A DNA stretch of 35,543 bases from Clostridiales bacterium (GTDB lineage: Bacteria; Bacillota; Clostridia; Lachnospirales; Lachnospiraceae): contig JAAYJU010000025.1 in assembly GCA_012522735.1 (NCBI GenBank), positions 1 through 35,543 of the forward strand. Reading direction: 5' to 3'. Positions 1 through 8,105 of the stretch are shown here, piece by piece; within the stretch, counting starts at the first letter, position 1; each line of letters opens with the position of its first letter. The notes beneath the pieces are model-generated. The model did no database searches. It was given only the letters and a program-made list of their open reading frames with translations, and was not told the origin of the DNA. The position numbers were made by a program, and so were the translations under genes.

Positions 1-265
1 AATATCTGATTACTTTTTCCATGATGCGAACTCTTTGCTCGATTTCATCAGGAACATTGGAATCAGCTTCGAATTGGATGAAATAGTAGTAGCCTTCATT
101 CATTTTCTGAATTTCATAGGCTAATCTCTTTTTGCCCCAGTCATCCACGTTGGATACTGTGCCACCGAATCTGGTAATAAGCTCTTTTACAGCCTCTAGG
201 GTTGTAGCTCTTTCTTCATCCTCGATTTTTGCATTAACAACTAAGGCTAATTCATATTGATTCAT
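1..265 (-). CDS. rpsF: 30S ribosomal protein S6, 5' part (runs off the window)
   Basis: The 88 visible codons start MNQYELALVVNAKIEDEER and continue through a GGTVSNVDDWGKKRLAYEI segment and a YYFIQFEAD strand, which is the ferredoxin-like fold of bacterial S6. S6 binds S18 and 16S rRNA in the platform of the 30S subunit. The gene is read leftward and its 3' end lies outside the window, so only the C-terminus is missing. The ATG at 263-265 has a strong AGGAGGTG ribosome binding site about 10 bases upstream. In Firmicutes rpsF normally leads an operon with ssb and rpsR, which would lie to the left of position 1. A possible promoter is a TATACT box at about 333-338 with a TTAATA-like -35 box 18 bases further upstream. 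Confidence 0.96.
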   Translation of the reverse strand, partial: MNQYELALVVNAKIEDEERATTLEAVKELITRFGGTVSNVDDWGKKRLAYEIQKMNEGYYYFIQFEADSNVPDEIEQRVRIMEKVIRY

Positions 266-450
266 AGTTGCCTTGCACCTCCTTTTGGTCTCTGGCCCTT
301 TTCTAATCCTAAAGTAGCTTTAGCATTTAAAGAGCAAGGAATTTAGTATAACATATCACAAGTAAATATATTAACATAGGTTTACAAATAAAACAACCCG
401 TTTTTTTGCCGATAATAATGTACTTTTATAGGCAAAATGCCAGATTTTCA

Positions 451-975
451 CTATTCATATAGTCTTTTGTAATCTCTTAACCTCTTTTGAAGCAGGGTAA
501 GGATATCCTCAGGCTCCATATCCTTTGCTAGCTCAGTATGTATTTGAATAGCAGGCTGCTTTAAGTAGAGATTCCTTTTGGCCAGCTTCCATGTTGGATG
601 AGCAAGCTTGGATATAAACTCCTTTCTATTTTCAAGGATAATTCCTATGGTTTCAGTCTTATAATGTCGTATTATCACAAATTCTTTAATATCCTTATAG
701 GATATAAATCCAAAGCCAGCTCCTATGGAGGAGCAGTCATTTATTCCGTCCATGGAAATAATCAATAATTTCTTTTCTTTTAAGGCCTGCGAAATTGCTG
801 CTACGAAGCCTATAGCAAATACAATAGCTGCTAATATTCCCATAGTAAAATATAGCTTATTCCCCTTCATATAACCATATATAAATATTGCTATGGAGGC
901 TACTAGCATAAAGAAATTTGCCAGTGTCATGGCAAATGCTCTGTGATTAGTCTCTTCGATAATAATATCTCCCAT
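451..975 (-). CDS. Small membrane protein of the STM3941 type
   Basis: A 174-residue protein with a short N-terminal region, two hydrophobic segments at about residues 15-35 and 41-63, and a mixed, basic C-terminal domain of about 110 residues. It resembles the uncharacterised STM3941-type proteins, which share two N-terminal membrane helices followed by a PH-like soluble domain containing an 'ISMDGI' strand. No enzymatic motif is visible and the function is unknown. The ATG is preceded by GGGGAGAG at good distance. It is a single-gene unit between rpsF and the divergent GH39 gene. The family call is from recollection of the pattern, so it is less certain than the existence of the gene. Confidence 0.8.
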   Translation of the reverse strand: MGDIIIEETNHRAFAMTLANFFMLVASIAIFIYGYMKGNKLYFTMGILAAIVFAIGFVAAISQALKEKKLLIISMDGINDCSSIGAGFGFISYKDIKEFVIIRHYKTETIGIILENRKEFISKLAHPTWKLAKRNLYLKQPAIQIHTELAKDMEPEDILTLLQKRLRDYKRLYE

Positions 976-1074
976 TTATTTCTCTCCCCTATCCTAAAAA
1001 CTAATAAAGTCTTTTAATTATTGTCATTGTAAATGTTTTACTAGGTTTTTTCAAGTCTAACAAATAAATAAATA

Positions 1075-1130
1075 TGAACATGTTTACATTATTATTATCC
1101 ATTGATATTATGCTTAGGATTGATTAAAAT
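1075..1130 (+). promoter_or_regulatory. Promoter and possible operator of the GH39 gene
   Basis: A TTGATA box at 1102-1107 and a TAAAAT box at 1125-1130 are separated by 17 bases and lie 38 bases before the start codon. Just upstream, TGAACATGTTTACA (1075-1088) contains the perfect palindrome AACATGTT. Read on the minus strand, the 14-mer matches most of the CcpA cre-type consensus but lacks its central CG, so a LacI-family operator is possible but not certain. Confidence 0.5.
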
Positions 1131-1167
1131 AAGACTATCATAATAAGAGCCCGAAAGGAGTAGGAGC

Positions 1168-2688
1168 ATGATGAATAAGCTTAAACTATCCGTATCCCAG
1201 GATGACAGGATAACCTTCAATAATAATGCTATGTTTTGTATTGGAACAGGCCGCATGGGTTTGGCATTGCAAAAAGCCTATCATGATCAGCTTAAGTATG
1301 TACAAAATGAACTTGGATTCTCATATATACGTGGGCATGGTTTATTTTCTGATGACATGGCGATTTATCAAGCGTATCAAGAAAATGGTGAGGAGAAGGT
1401 TGAATATAACTTTACATATCTCGATATGGTCATGGATGATTATATGTCCTTGGGAATAAAACCATTTTTGGAGCTTGGCTTTATGCCCCGAAAGCTTGCC
1501 TCTGGTGAACAGACCGTATTCTATTGGAAGGGCAATGTCACTCCTCCTAAGAATTATAATGAATGGGCAAATCTTATTAAGGCAACACTTCTTCATCTGA
1601 TAGACCGTTATGGCAGGGATGAGGTCCTTACCTGGCCTATCGAGGTCTGGAATGAACCTAATCTGCCTGGTTTTTGGAAGGCTGCAGATATGTCCGAATA
1701 TTTTAGGCTATATGAGTGCTCTGCAAATGCAGTAAAGAAAGCCGATCCAGGATTTAGAGTAGGCGGGCCCGCGATTTGCGGTGTGGATGATGTAAGGTGG
1801 CTTAAAGAGTTCTTAACCTTCTGTGATGACAATCAGGTACCAATAGATTTTGTTACAAGGCATGCATATGCAACTGAGCTTCCCGAACGTATCGGCCACT
1901 ACGATTATCAAAAGCTAAGAGCTCCGGAAATTTTTCTTGATGAGCTGAAGGTTAGTCGTGATATTATAGATAGCTTCCCAAGATTTAAGGGTATGGAGAT
2001 GCATATCACAGAATTTAACACCTCTTACACTCCAAAGAACCCTATCCATGATACTAATCTTAATGCCGCCTATACGGCCAGGCTCTTAAGTGAAATGGGT
2101 GATACCTGTGCCTCATATTCCTATTGGACATTTGGTGATATATTCGAAGAACAGGGCGTGGCATTTACTCCCTTCTCAGGTTGCTTTGGCTTGCTTGCTA
2201 ATGGCATGATACCAAAGCCCACCTTCTGGACCTTTGAATTCTTTAACAGGTTAAAAGGTGAGGGAATAGCCCGCAACGACAACATGATCCTTACTAAGGG
2301 AGAAGATAAATCATATCACGGTGTCGCATGGAATCCCGTTGAAGACATCCATGAGGAAAATACTATAGAAATTAGCCTGTCACTTCCTGCAAGTGAGAAA
2401 GAGTATGTAATTATCACCCGCTTGGTGGATGAGCAAACCTGTAATCCCCTAAAGAATTGGATTGATATAGGAATGCCCAGTAACCCATCAAAGGATCAGA
2501 TAAAACTAATTCGTTCCTGCGCTTATCCTAGGAGCGATACTAGAAGGATGAAATCCCAGGACGGCTTAATTAATATAAACTTAACTCTATCAAGAAATGC
2601 CCTCTTGTATTTCGAAGTTAAAGCTATAAGGCCTACCCCTGACCGCGGCTTTTATCCTGACAAGATCCAGGGAGCATATGCGAAATAA
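1168..2688 (+). CDS. xynB: GH39 beta-xylosidase
   Basis: A 506-residue glycoside hydrolase of family 39, the length expected for cytoplasmic clostridial beta-xylosidases. The (beta/alpha)8 barrel comes first. The acid/base glutamate is E163 in the motif VWNEPN and the nucleophile is E282 in HITEFN, the two conserved GH39 positions. A C-terminal beta-sandwich follows from about residue 370. There is no signal peptide, so it probably acts inside the cell on imported xylo-oligosaccharides, releasing xylose from non-reducing ends. The start is the first of two ATG codons after GAAAGGAG. It is transcribed alone from its own promoter and ends in a hairpin shared with the convergent ABC operon. The family assignment is firm; the exact substrate is inferred. 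Confidence 0.93.
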   Translation: MMNKLKLSVSQDDRITFNNNAMFCIGTGRMGLALQKAYHDQLKYVQNELGFSYIRGHGLFSDDMAIYQAYQENGEEKVEYNFTYLDMVMDDYMSLGIKPFLELGFMPRKLASGEQTVFYWKGNVTPPKNYNEWANLIKATLLHLIDRYGRDEVLTWPIEVWNEPNLPGFWKAADMSEYFRLYECSANAVKKADPGFRVGGPAICGVDDVRWLKEFLTFCDDNQVPIDFVTRHAYATELPERIGHYDYQKLRAPEIFLDELKVSRDIIDSFPRFKGMEMHITEFNTSYTPKNPIHDTNLNAAYTARLLSEMGDTCASYSYWTFGDIFEEQGVAFTPFSGCFGLLANGMIPKPTFWTFEFFNRLKGEGIARNDNMILTKGEDKSYHGVAWNPVEDIHEENTIEISLSLPASEKEYVIITRLVDEQTCNPLKNWIDIGMPSNPSKDQIKLIRSCAYPRSDTRRMKSQDGLININLTLSRNALLYFEVKAIRPTPDRGFYPDKIQGAYAK

Positions 2689-2723
2689 TCTTATCTTATA
2701 AAGTCTAATATTTGTATATCGAT

Positions 2724-2762
2724 ACGGAGGTCATCTCATATGATTTATATGGTGACCTCCGT
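2724..2762. terminator. Bidirectional hairpin between GH39 and the ABC permease gene
   Basis: A 10-bp perfect stem (ACGGAGGTCA at 2724-2733 with its complement at 2753-2762) with a further CATAT/ATATG helix inside the loop. It lies between two convergent genes. The T tract is weak on both strands, so termination efficiency is uncertain. Confidence 0.6.
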
Positions 2763-2777
2763 TTATACTGCTTATGA

Positions 2778-3530
2778 TTAGTTCTTTTCTACAGCTTTTC
2801 TGATAAGCAGCCAGCTAAGTCCTATACCGACTATAGAAAACAATATACAAGATATTAGTAGATTATAAGGATTACCGGTTTTACCACCGAATACAAAACC
2901 AAAAAACCTTCCTAGGGCTACTGAGACCTTTCCTCCAAATAAGGTAGAATCGAGCACCGGTAACAGAATCATCAATGATGTAGGAACACCGATTGATACA
3001 ACTATCTTCAACATCTTACTCATTCTATAATATGCCGTTGTTATAAAGTATCCCGCCACCATTGCCGCCGCATATACACCTATGGTGATAATAATGGCTT
3101 CAAGGTTCATTACAACTATATGCAAGGATTTAACTCTACTTTGAAAAATCATTTCATACATTCCGTTTAAATAATAATTCTCGTTTATAGTATTAATCAA
3201 TCCACCCACATTGACAACAAACCTATCAACTACAGCCATAAATGCGCTAGTGACTAATATAGTAATTAGTCTACCGATAAACATGGACTTTCTAGTAGTA
3301 CCATTTTGAAGCATCATAAGAAATGTTTCTTTAAAGGAGTTTAGCCCTAATATAAACAAAAATATCATAGCAGAGCCTTCAATACCACCAGTGCTGGTAA
3401 AACTACTTGATGAATTGAAAATAGTAAGTGTTCCGAACAAGACCATAACTAGAACTATTACTAGGTAAAATATTTTTATTGACTTTATATATTCACTTAT
3501 TTGATATTTGGTCGCAACTTTAATACTCAT
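2778..3530 (-). CDS. ABC-2-type transporter permease
   Basis: A 250-residue integral membrane protein with about six hydrophobic segments: residues 17-40, 48-70, 100-120, 140-165, 175-200 and 225-245. No catalytic motifs are present. It is the last gene of an operon with a GntR regulator and an ABC ATPase, separated from the ATPase gene by 12 bases that hold its AAGGAGGG ribosome binding site. The arrangement matches the ytrA-ytrB-permease layout of Firmicutes, where the exporter often responds to cell-wall-active compounds. The transported substrate cannot be told from sequence. Confidence 0.85.
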   Translation of the reverse strand: MSIKVATKYQISEYIKSIKIFYLVIVLVMVLFGTLTIFNSSSSFTSTGGIEGSAMIFLFILGLNSFKETFLMMLQNGTTRKSMFIGRLITILVTSAFMAVVDRFVVNVGGLINTINENYYLNGMYEMIFQSRVKSLHIVVMNLEAIIITIGVYAAAMVAGYFITTAYYRMSKMLKIVVSIGVPTSLMILLPVLDSTLFGGKVSVALGRFFGFVFGGKTGNPYNLLISCILFSIVGIGLSWLLIRKAVEKN

Positions 3531-3542
3531 AATAATCCCTCC

Positions 3543-4391
3543 TTATGCATTGGTAAGCTGAACGAACAGCTTCTGCAGATCCATCTTAGTAATCTCCAGT
3601 CCCTCGGGTACATCATTCCTGAATACCTGGCCCATGATGTATGCCGATTTTAATCCGCCTATGGAATCAGTACCTATTACTTCTTTCCCCTTGATATATT
3701 CATCTACAAGACTTGCCATGCCAGATACGGTATAACCTGCTGACATAAGCTCTTCCCTCGATTCATTCCTGATTATCTTACCCTTTTTGATTATAATGAC
3801 ATCCTCTATAACATTGGACACCTCTTCAATCAGGTGTGTAGATATTATAAATGTTGCAGGGGAATTACTATACTTCTCTATAAGTAGCTTATAGAATACA
3901 TCCCTGTGATTTGCATCAAGTCCCAGAACAGGTTCATCAAGTAGTACATAGGGCGTGTTCACGGATAAGGCAATGATAACTTTAAATATAGAATTATATC
4001 CCGTAGATAAGGATTTCACATTTTTATTAAGATTTAATTCAAATATATCAGCAAGCTTATTAGCATAATCCATATCAAAGCTTGGGTAAAATTCCTTTGA
4101 CCAGCGAAAAATCTCTATAATCTTCATAGTTTCGGGATAGAAGTTTTTTTCACCCATCATATATATTTTCCCTAACGCCTGGTCATTTTCCATCGAAGGT
4201 ATACCGTCTACAAGAACCTCACCCTTATCTGCAAATATACGATTAGTAATAATGTTAAGTAAGGTGGTTTTTCCTGCTCCATTTCTTCCAAGTAATCCGT
4301 AGATTCTATTTTCCTCAAAATTAATGCTTACTCCATCAAGAGCACAGGTGTTTCCAAAGTTCTTACTAATATTTTTAATCTCTATACTCAT
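3543..4391 (-). CDS. ABC transporter ATP-binding protein (YtrB/BcrA-like)
   Basis: A 282-residue nucleotide-binding subunit. Visible motifs are Walker A GRNGAGKT at residues 35-42, a degenerate signature LSTGYNSI at about 128-135 in place of LSGGQ, Walker B YVLLDEP at 148-154 and the H-loop STH near 184-186. A C-terminal extension of about 60 residues follows, typical of BcrA/YtrB-type exporters. Its ATG overlaps the stop of the upstream GntR gene by 4 bases (ATGA), pointing to translational coupling. It would energise the permease encoded downstream. The weakened signature motif occurs in this group of exporters and does not by itself suggest loss of function. Confidence 0.92.
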   Translation of the reverse strand: MSIEIKNISKNFGNTCALDGVSINFEENRIYGLLGRNGAGKTTLLNIITNRIFADKGEVLVDGIPSMENDQALGKIYMMGEKNFYPETMKIIEIFRWSKEFYPSFDMDYANKLADIFELNLNKNVKSLSTGYNSIFKVIIALSVNTPYVLLDEPVLGLDANHRDVFYKLLIEKYSNSPATFIISTHLIEEVSNVIEDVIIIKKGKIIRNESREELMSAGYTVSGMASLVDEYIKGKEVIGTDSIGGLKSAYIMGQVFRNDVPEGLEITKMDLQKLFVQLTNA

Positions 4392-4756
4392 TTCACAAAC
4401 CCTCTTTCTAACAGTGTTATTACCTCATCCTTTGAGATACCCAGTCGCATAGCTTCCTCTACTAGGTTTTTGATATAATTATCAAAAAACTGTTCCTTTC
4501 TCTTTCCCTTTAGCTGCTTTACAGCCCCATCCGCTACAAACATTCCAACCCCCCGTTTCTTATAAATAATTCCTTCCTCTACCAATATGTTAATCCCTTT
4601 TAGCGCTGTAGCAGGATTAATTCGGTAGTTAACAGAAAACTCTGTTATTGAAGGAATCTGGCTTTCCTCTTTAAAGGCTCCAGACAGAATGGCATCTTCT
4701 ATCCCTTCCGCAATTTGAATAAATATAGGACGTTCTTCATTGAAATTCATGTTCAA
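4388..4756 (-). CDS. GntR-family regulator, YtrA subfamily
   Basis: A 122-residue protein with an N-terminal winged helix (about residues 8-75; the stretch ATALKGINILVEEGIIYKKR spans the recognition region and wing) and a short C-terminal dimerisation helix. This is the size of YtrA-type regulators, which lack the large effector domain of other GntR proteins. The start chosen is TTG at 4756, because GGAGG lies 7 bases before it; the next ATG, two codons in, would be 13 bases from GGAGG. It is the first gene of the operon and almost certainly represses it by binding the long palindrome just upstream. Confidence 0.92.
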   Translation of the reverse strand: MNMNFNEERPIFIQIAEGIEDAILSGAFKEESQIPSITEFSVNYRINPATALKGINILVEEGIIYKKRGVGMFVADGAVKQLKGKRKEQFFDNYIKNLVEEAMRLGISKDEVITLLERGFVK

Positions 4757-4781
4757 GCCAATCCCTCCTTTAAGTTTATTG

Positions 4782-4844
4782 CTATATTAGTTAATTACTT
4801 GAGTAACTAACTAATATAGTATATGATGAATTATGTTTTGTCAA
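4782..4844 (-). promoter_or_regulatory. Promoter and 38-bp palindromic operator of the ytrA-like operon
   Basis: Positions 4782-4819 form an inverted repeat in which 17 of 19 base pairs match; the outer arms are CTATATTAGTTA and its complement. On the minus strand a perfect TTGACA (4839-4844) and a TACTAT box (4816-4821) are 17 bases apart, so the -10 box lies inside the right end of the palindrome. A GntR dimer bound here would block RNA polymerase, giving autoregulation of the operon. Confidence 0.75.
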
Positions 4845-4861
4845 CATCTTTTTTAAATTAT

Positions 4862-4884
4862 TTAATGGTGTCAGGCACCATTAA
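4862..4884. repeat. REP-like palindrome, copy 1
   Basis: A 9-bp perfect stem TTAATGGTG / CACCATTAA around the loop TCAGG. The core GGTG-TCAGG-CACC is repeated as variants twice more within the next 120 bases. Confidence 0.6.
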
Positions 4885-4906
4885 GAAAATGTGAACTGAT
4901 TGCTGA

Positions 4907-4961
4907 TTTTGTTAATAGTTTTGTAATGGTGCCTGACACCATTACAAAACTATTAACAAAA
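4907..4961. repeat. REP-like palindrome, copy 2, with a 25-bp perfect stem
   Basis: Positions 4907-4931 pair perfectly with 4937-4961 around the five-base loop CCTGA. The apex is the same GGTG/CACC core as copy 1, read in the opposite orientation. No T tract follows the stem in the direction of the upstream gene, so it is not an ordinary terminator. Confidence 0.7.
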
Positions 4962-5002
4962 AAGCACCAGCCAAAGTTCTTCCTTAGCTGGTGCCTGGCA
5001 CC
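4958..5002 (-). terminator. Terminator of the pyrophosphatase gene, carrying the third REP-like core
   Basis: On the minus strand GCACCAGC (4987-4994) pairs with GCTGGTGC (4964-4971) and is followed by a run of six T. The adjoining GGTGCCTGGCACC palindrome (4990-5002) is a third variant of the repeat core seen at 4862 and 4907. Confidence 0.7.
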
Positions 5003-5025
5003 GTATACGATATCAAAGCATCATA

Positions 5026-5562
5026 TCATTTTTTATTAAATTTCTTGCTATAGTTTTCTATACAATATTGGATAATATCCAATGCTACTTCCGGTCCGCC
5101 GAATTCATCTACGGCTGTTTCTTTACTCTCCAGCTCCTTATATACACTGAAGAAATGTCGCATTTCATTAAATAAATGCTGTGGTAATTCATTAATATTC
5201 TTATAAATATTGAAATTCGGGTCATTAAAGGGTATGGCAATAATCTTCTCATCTCTCATTCCATTGTCTATCATGTTCATAACCCCAATAGGATAACATC
5301 TTACAAGCGATAGGGGTTCAAGGGGTTCGGAGCATATAATAAGCACATCCAGTGGATCCCTGTCATCCCCATAGGTTCTAGGAATAAATCCATAGTTTTC
5401 AGGATAATGAGTGGAAGTATATAGGATACGGTCTAGAATTATCATTCCTGTTTCTTTATCAAGCTCATACTTCTTCTTACTACCCTTTGATATTTCAACA
5501 ACAGCCACAAAATCTCCCGGATTAATCCTTTCTGGACTAATATCATGCCAGACATTTTTCAT
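5026..5562 (-). CDS. ppa: Inorganic pyrophosphatase, family I
   Basis: A 178-residue soluble pyrophosphatase that hydrolyses PPi to two phosphates and so pulls biosynthetic reactions forward. The family I signature DRDPLDVL is at residues 67-74, giving the metal-binding aspartates D67, D69 and D72. The preceding KYELDKETG and [11 protein letters not shown] strands are also conserved. Length and motifs fit the single-domain cytoplasmic enzyme rather than the larger Mn-dependent family II type common in other Firmicutes. It is transcribed alone. A TATACT -10 box lies at 5597-5602 on the minus strand, close to the divergent promoter of the SDR gene. Confidence 0.95.
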   Translation of the reverse strand: MKNVWHDISPERINPGDFVAVVEISKGSKKKYELDKETGMIILDRILYTSTHYPENYGFIPRTYGDDRDPLDVLIICSEPLEPLSLVRCYPIGVMNMIDNGMRDEKIIAIPFNDPNFNIYKNINELPQHLFNEMRHFFSVYKELESKETAVDEFGGPEVALDIIQYCIENYSKKFNKK

Positions 5563-5660
5563 TGTCTATACCTTCTTTCGTAATTTGCTCAGTTATAGTA
5601 TATCACGAATCCTGTATGTTATGTTATAATCAATTTATCAATATTTAAGGAGAATGCCTC

Positions 5661-6425
5661 ATGGGTAAAAGAATATGTATAGTAACCGGTGGTGCAAATG
5701 GAATTGGTAGACGAATTACAGAAAAGCTCATAGAAGCAGGGGATTTTGTGGCTGTTATTGATACAGATATTATATCTGGCGAAATGCTGACCGAGAGGTA
5801 TTCTAAGGATTCCTTTATCTTCTATCATGGGGATATAACCGGACAAAAAGTTATAGATGATTTTATAAATACGGTGTTGCAGCTTCATACTAGAGTCGAT
5901 ATTCTCGTTAATAATGCCTGTATTGGAAAGGGTGGTTTGGATAGCTGTAGCTATGAGGATTTTAATTATGTGCTTCGCCTTGGTGTAAGCGCACCTTTTT
6001 ATCTTACCAAGCTTCTTAAACCTTATTTTTCAGAAGGTGCCTCCATCGTAAATATATCCTCCACAAGAGCATTTATGTCACAACCCGATACAGAAAGCTA
6101 CACAGCAGCAAAGGGGGCAATCTCGTCCCTGACTCATGGAATGAGCGTTACGCTAGCTGACAAGGTAAGAGTAAATGCCATAAGTCCGGGATGGATTGAT
6201 ACCGGAGCCTATCAGAAGGATTCCGACTATAGACCCAATCATTCGCAAGCAGACCACCTTCAACATCCCGCCGGAAGAGTCGGTAGTCCAGACGATATCG
6301 CTGATATGGTTGTCTTTCTTTGCAGTGAAAAGGCCGGCTTTATAACCGGCCAAAACATAATTATTGATGGTGGAATGACTAAACAAATGATATATCACGG
6401 TGACAATGGATGGACCCTATCGTAA
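5661..6425 (+). CDS. Short-chain dehydrogenase/reductase (classical SDR)
   Basis: A 254-residue Rossmann-fold oxidoreductase. It has the nucleotide-binding motif TGGANGIG at residues 9-16, the NNA motif at 84-86, a serine at 133/134, and the catalytic YxxxK at Y147 and K151. The C-terminal GGM with a preceding '[12 protein letters not shown]' strand is typical of classical SDRs. D34 after the second strand suggests a preference for NAD(H). The substrate is unknown. The ATG follows AAGGAG, and a TATAAT box lies at 5625-5630. Its 3' end overlaps the 3' end of the convergent FGGY kinase gene by 9 bases, so no terminator can lie between them. Confidence 0.9.
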   Translation: MGKRICIVTGGANGIGRRITEKLIEAGDFVAVIDTDIISGEMLTERYSKDSFIFYHGDITGQKVIDDFINTVLQLHTRVDILVNNACIGKGGLDSCSYEDFNYVLRLGVSAPFYLTKLLKPYFSEGASIVNISSTRAFMSQPDTESYTAAKGAISSLTHGMSVTLADKVRVNAISPGWIDTGAYQKDSDYRPNHSQADHLQHPAGRVGSPDDIADMVVFLCSEKAGFITGQNIIIDGGMTKQMIYHGDNGWTLS

Positions 6426-8027
6426 TACTTCTACAGCTGTTCTTTCAATTGCTAGTCCCGCAGTATATAGCCTCATAAACTTCTCAAATCCTTCTACATC
6501 ATTCTTATCGGGTTCTATACGTGTTCCTGTCATGTTCGCAAATACTTTGTTTGAAAGATATGAATCTAAGGCTTCATCCTCCTTCTTATGGAGCATATAA
6601 TCAGCTAATAGTGCAATTCCCCATGCTCCACCTTCACCGGCTGTCTCCATAACAGAAACCGGTGTGTTCATAGCTGCGGCAAGGATTCTCTGACCAACTC
6701 CTTCTGTCTTAAACAAACCACCGTGTCCAAGTACACTATCAACCTTCACATTCTCTTCCTTAAATAATATATCCAGTCCGGTCTTTAAAGCTCCAAGAGC
6801 CGTATATAGATGAACTCTCATAAAGTTAGCCAAATTAAATTTAGAATCTGGTTTTCTTACAAATAAAGGTCTTCCCTCTTCAAAATGTGTGATATGCTCT
6901 CCGGATATATATCCATAAGAAAGCAGGCCTCCACAGTCTGCATCACCTTCTAGTGCTTTATAATAGAGGGCATCATAGAGCTTTGGTTTGTTTACCTCTA
7001 TACCCATCGACTTAGCAAACTCTCCGAATATAGACACCCATGCATCCAGGTCTGATGTACAGTTATTACTATGAGCCATAGCAACCAAATCTCCCGCAGG
7101 TGTTACGACAAGGTCAATCTCCTTATGGACCTTCTTTAGCTCATGTTCCAGTACAACCATGGCAAATACGCTGGTTCCGGCAGATACATTAGCGGTCCTT
7201 TTTGCCACACTATTTGTAGCAACCATACCCGTTCCTGCATCACCCTCAGGAGGACAGAAAGGAATTCCGGGCTTTAAGTTACCACTAGGGTCAAGTAGCT
7301 TTGCACCGTCTCCGGTAAGCTTTCCTGCATGTTCTCCTGCCACAAGAGCCTTTGGCAGAATATCACGAAGCTTCCATGGAAAGCCATTAGTTGCTACTAA
7401 TTCATCAAACTGATTAATCATTCGCTCATTAAAATCCTTGGTCTGTGTATCCACAGGAAACATTCCAGCGCAATCACCAATTCCAAGAACCTTTTCACCT
7501 GTTAGCACCCAATGAACATAGCCTTCTAAGGTAATCAGATAATCTATCTCAGAGACATGCTTCTCCTTATTCAAAATAGCCTGGTATAGATGAGCAATAC
7601 TCCATCTTTGGGGTATATTATATTGAAATAACTCAGTAAGTTTATCAGAAGCAGGTCCTGTAATCGTATTTCTCCAGGTTCGAAAAGGTACTAATAAGGC
7701 CCCTTCCTTATTAAAGGCCATGTATCCATGCATCATAGCACTAAAACCAATAGCACCAATGGTAGTAATAGTAACGCCATACTCCTTATCTACTTTATCC
7801 TTCAGGTCCCGATAGCTTCCCTGAACACCGTCCCAGATATCATCAAGGGTATATGTCCATACATTATCAATGTACCGGTTTTCCCAGTCATGCTTACCTG
7901 TGGCTATGGCTGTGTATTCCTCATCCATCAACACCGCCTTAATTCTTGTGGATCCAAGCTCGATTCCAAGAGTAGTCCTACCTTCCTTAATAGCATTAAT
8001 TCTTTTATTCATAACACTACTTTCCAC
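6417..8027 (-). CDS. FGGY-family sugar kinase, probable L-ribulokinase
   Basis: A 536-residue carbohydrate kinase with both FGGY domains. The N-terminal phosphate-binding strand is [18 protein letters not shown] (about 18-35), the ATP-side motif is '[13 protein letters not shown]' in the middle, and a [19 protein letters not shown] segment lies near the C-terminus. It directly follows araA on the same strand, separated by 78 bases, so the likely reaction is L-ribulose to L-ribulose 5-phosphate. It does not look like classical E. coli or B. subtilis AraB. A distinct clostridial ribulokinase (AraK in Clostridium acetobutylicum) is known, and this may belong with it; xylulokinase is the alternative. 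The start is GTG, chosen because GGAGGGG lies just before it. Confidence 0.85.
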   Translation of the reverse strand: MESSVMNKRINAIKEGRTTLGIELGSTRIKAVLMDEEYTAIATGKHDWENRYIDNVWTYTLDDIWDGVQGSYRDLKDKVDKEYGVTITTIGAIGFSAMMHGYMAFNKEGALLVPFRTWRNTITGPASDKLTELFQYNIPQRWSIAHLYQAILNKEKHVSEIDYLITLEGYVHWVLTGEKVLGIGDCAGMFPVDTQTKDFNERMINQFDELVATNGFPWKLRDILPKALVAGEHAGKLTGDGAKLLDPSGNLKPGIPFCPPEGDAGTGMVATNSVAKRTANVSAGTSVFAMVVLEHELKKVHKEIDLVVTPAGDLVAMAHSNNCTSDLDAWVSIFGEFAKSMGIEVNKPKLYDALYYKALEGDADCGGLLSYGYISGEHITHFEEGRPLFVRKPDSKFNLANFMRVHLYTALGALKTGLDILFKEENVKVDSVLGHGGLFKTEGVGQRILAAAMNTPVSVMETAGEGGAWGIALLADYMLHKKEDEALDSYLSNKVFANMTGTRIEPDKNDVEGFEKFMRLYTAGLAIERTAVEVLR

Positions 8028-8105
8028 AATACCCCTCCAATCTTTTATAAGTTTTACAATCTGATTTTCATTTCCTCGGAAATTTAATCCTTGTAATATA
8101 CCTTT

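Noticed and set aside
4907-4961. Ordinary transcription terminator
   Set aside because: The 25-bp stem lacks a T run on the side required for ppa, which has its own terminator at 4958-5002.
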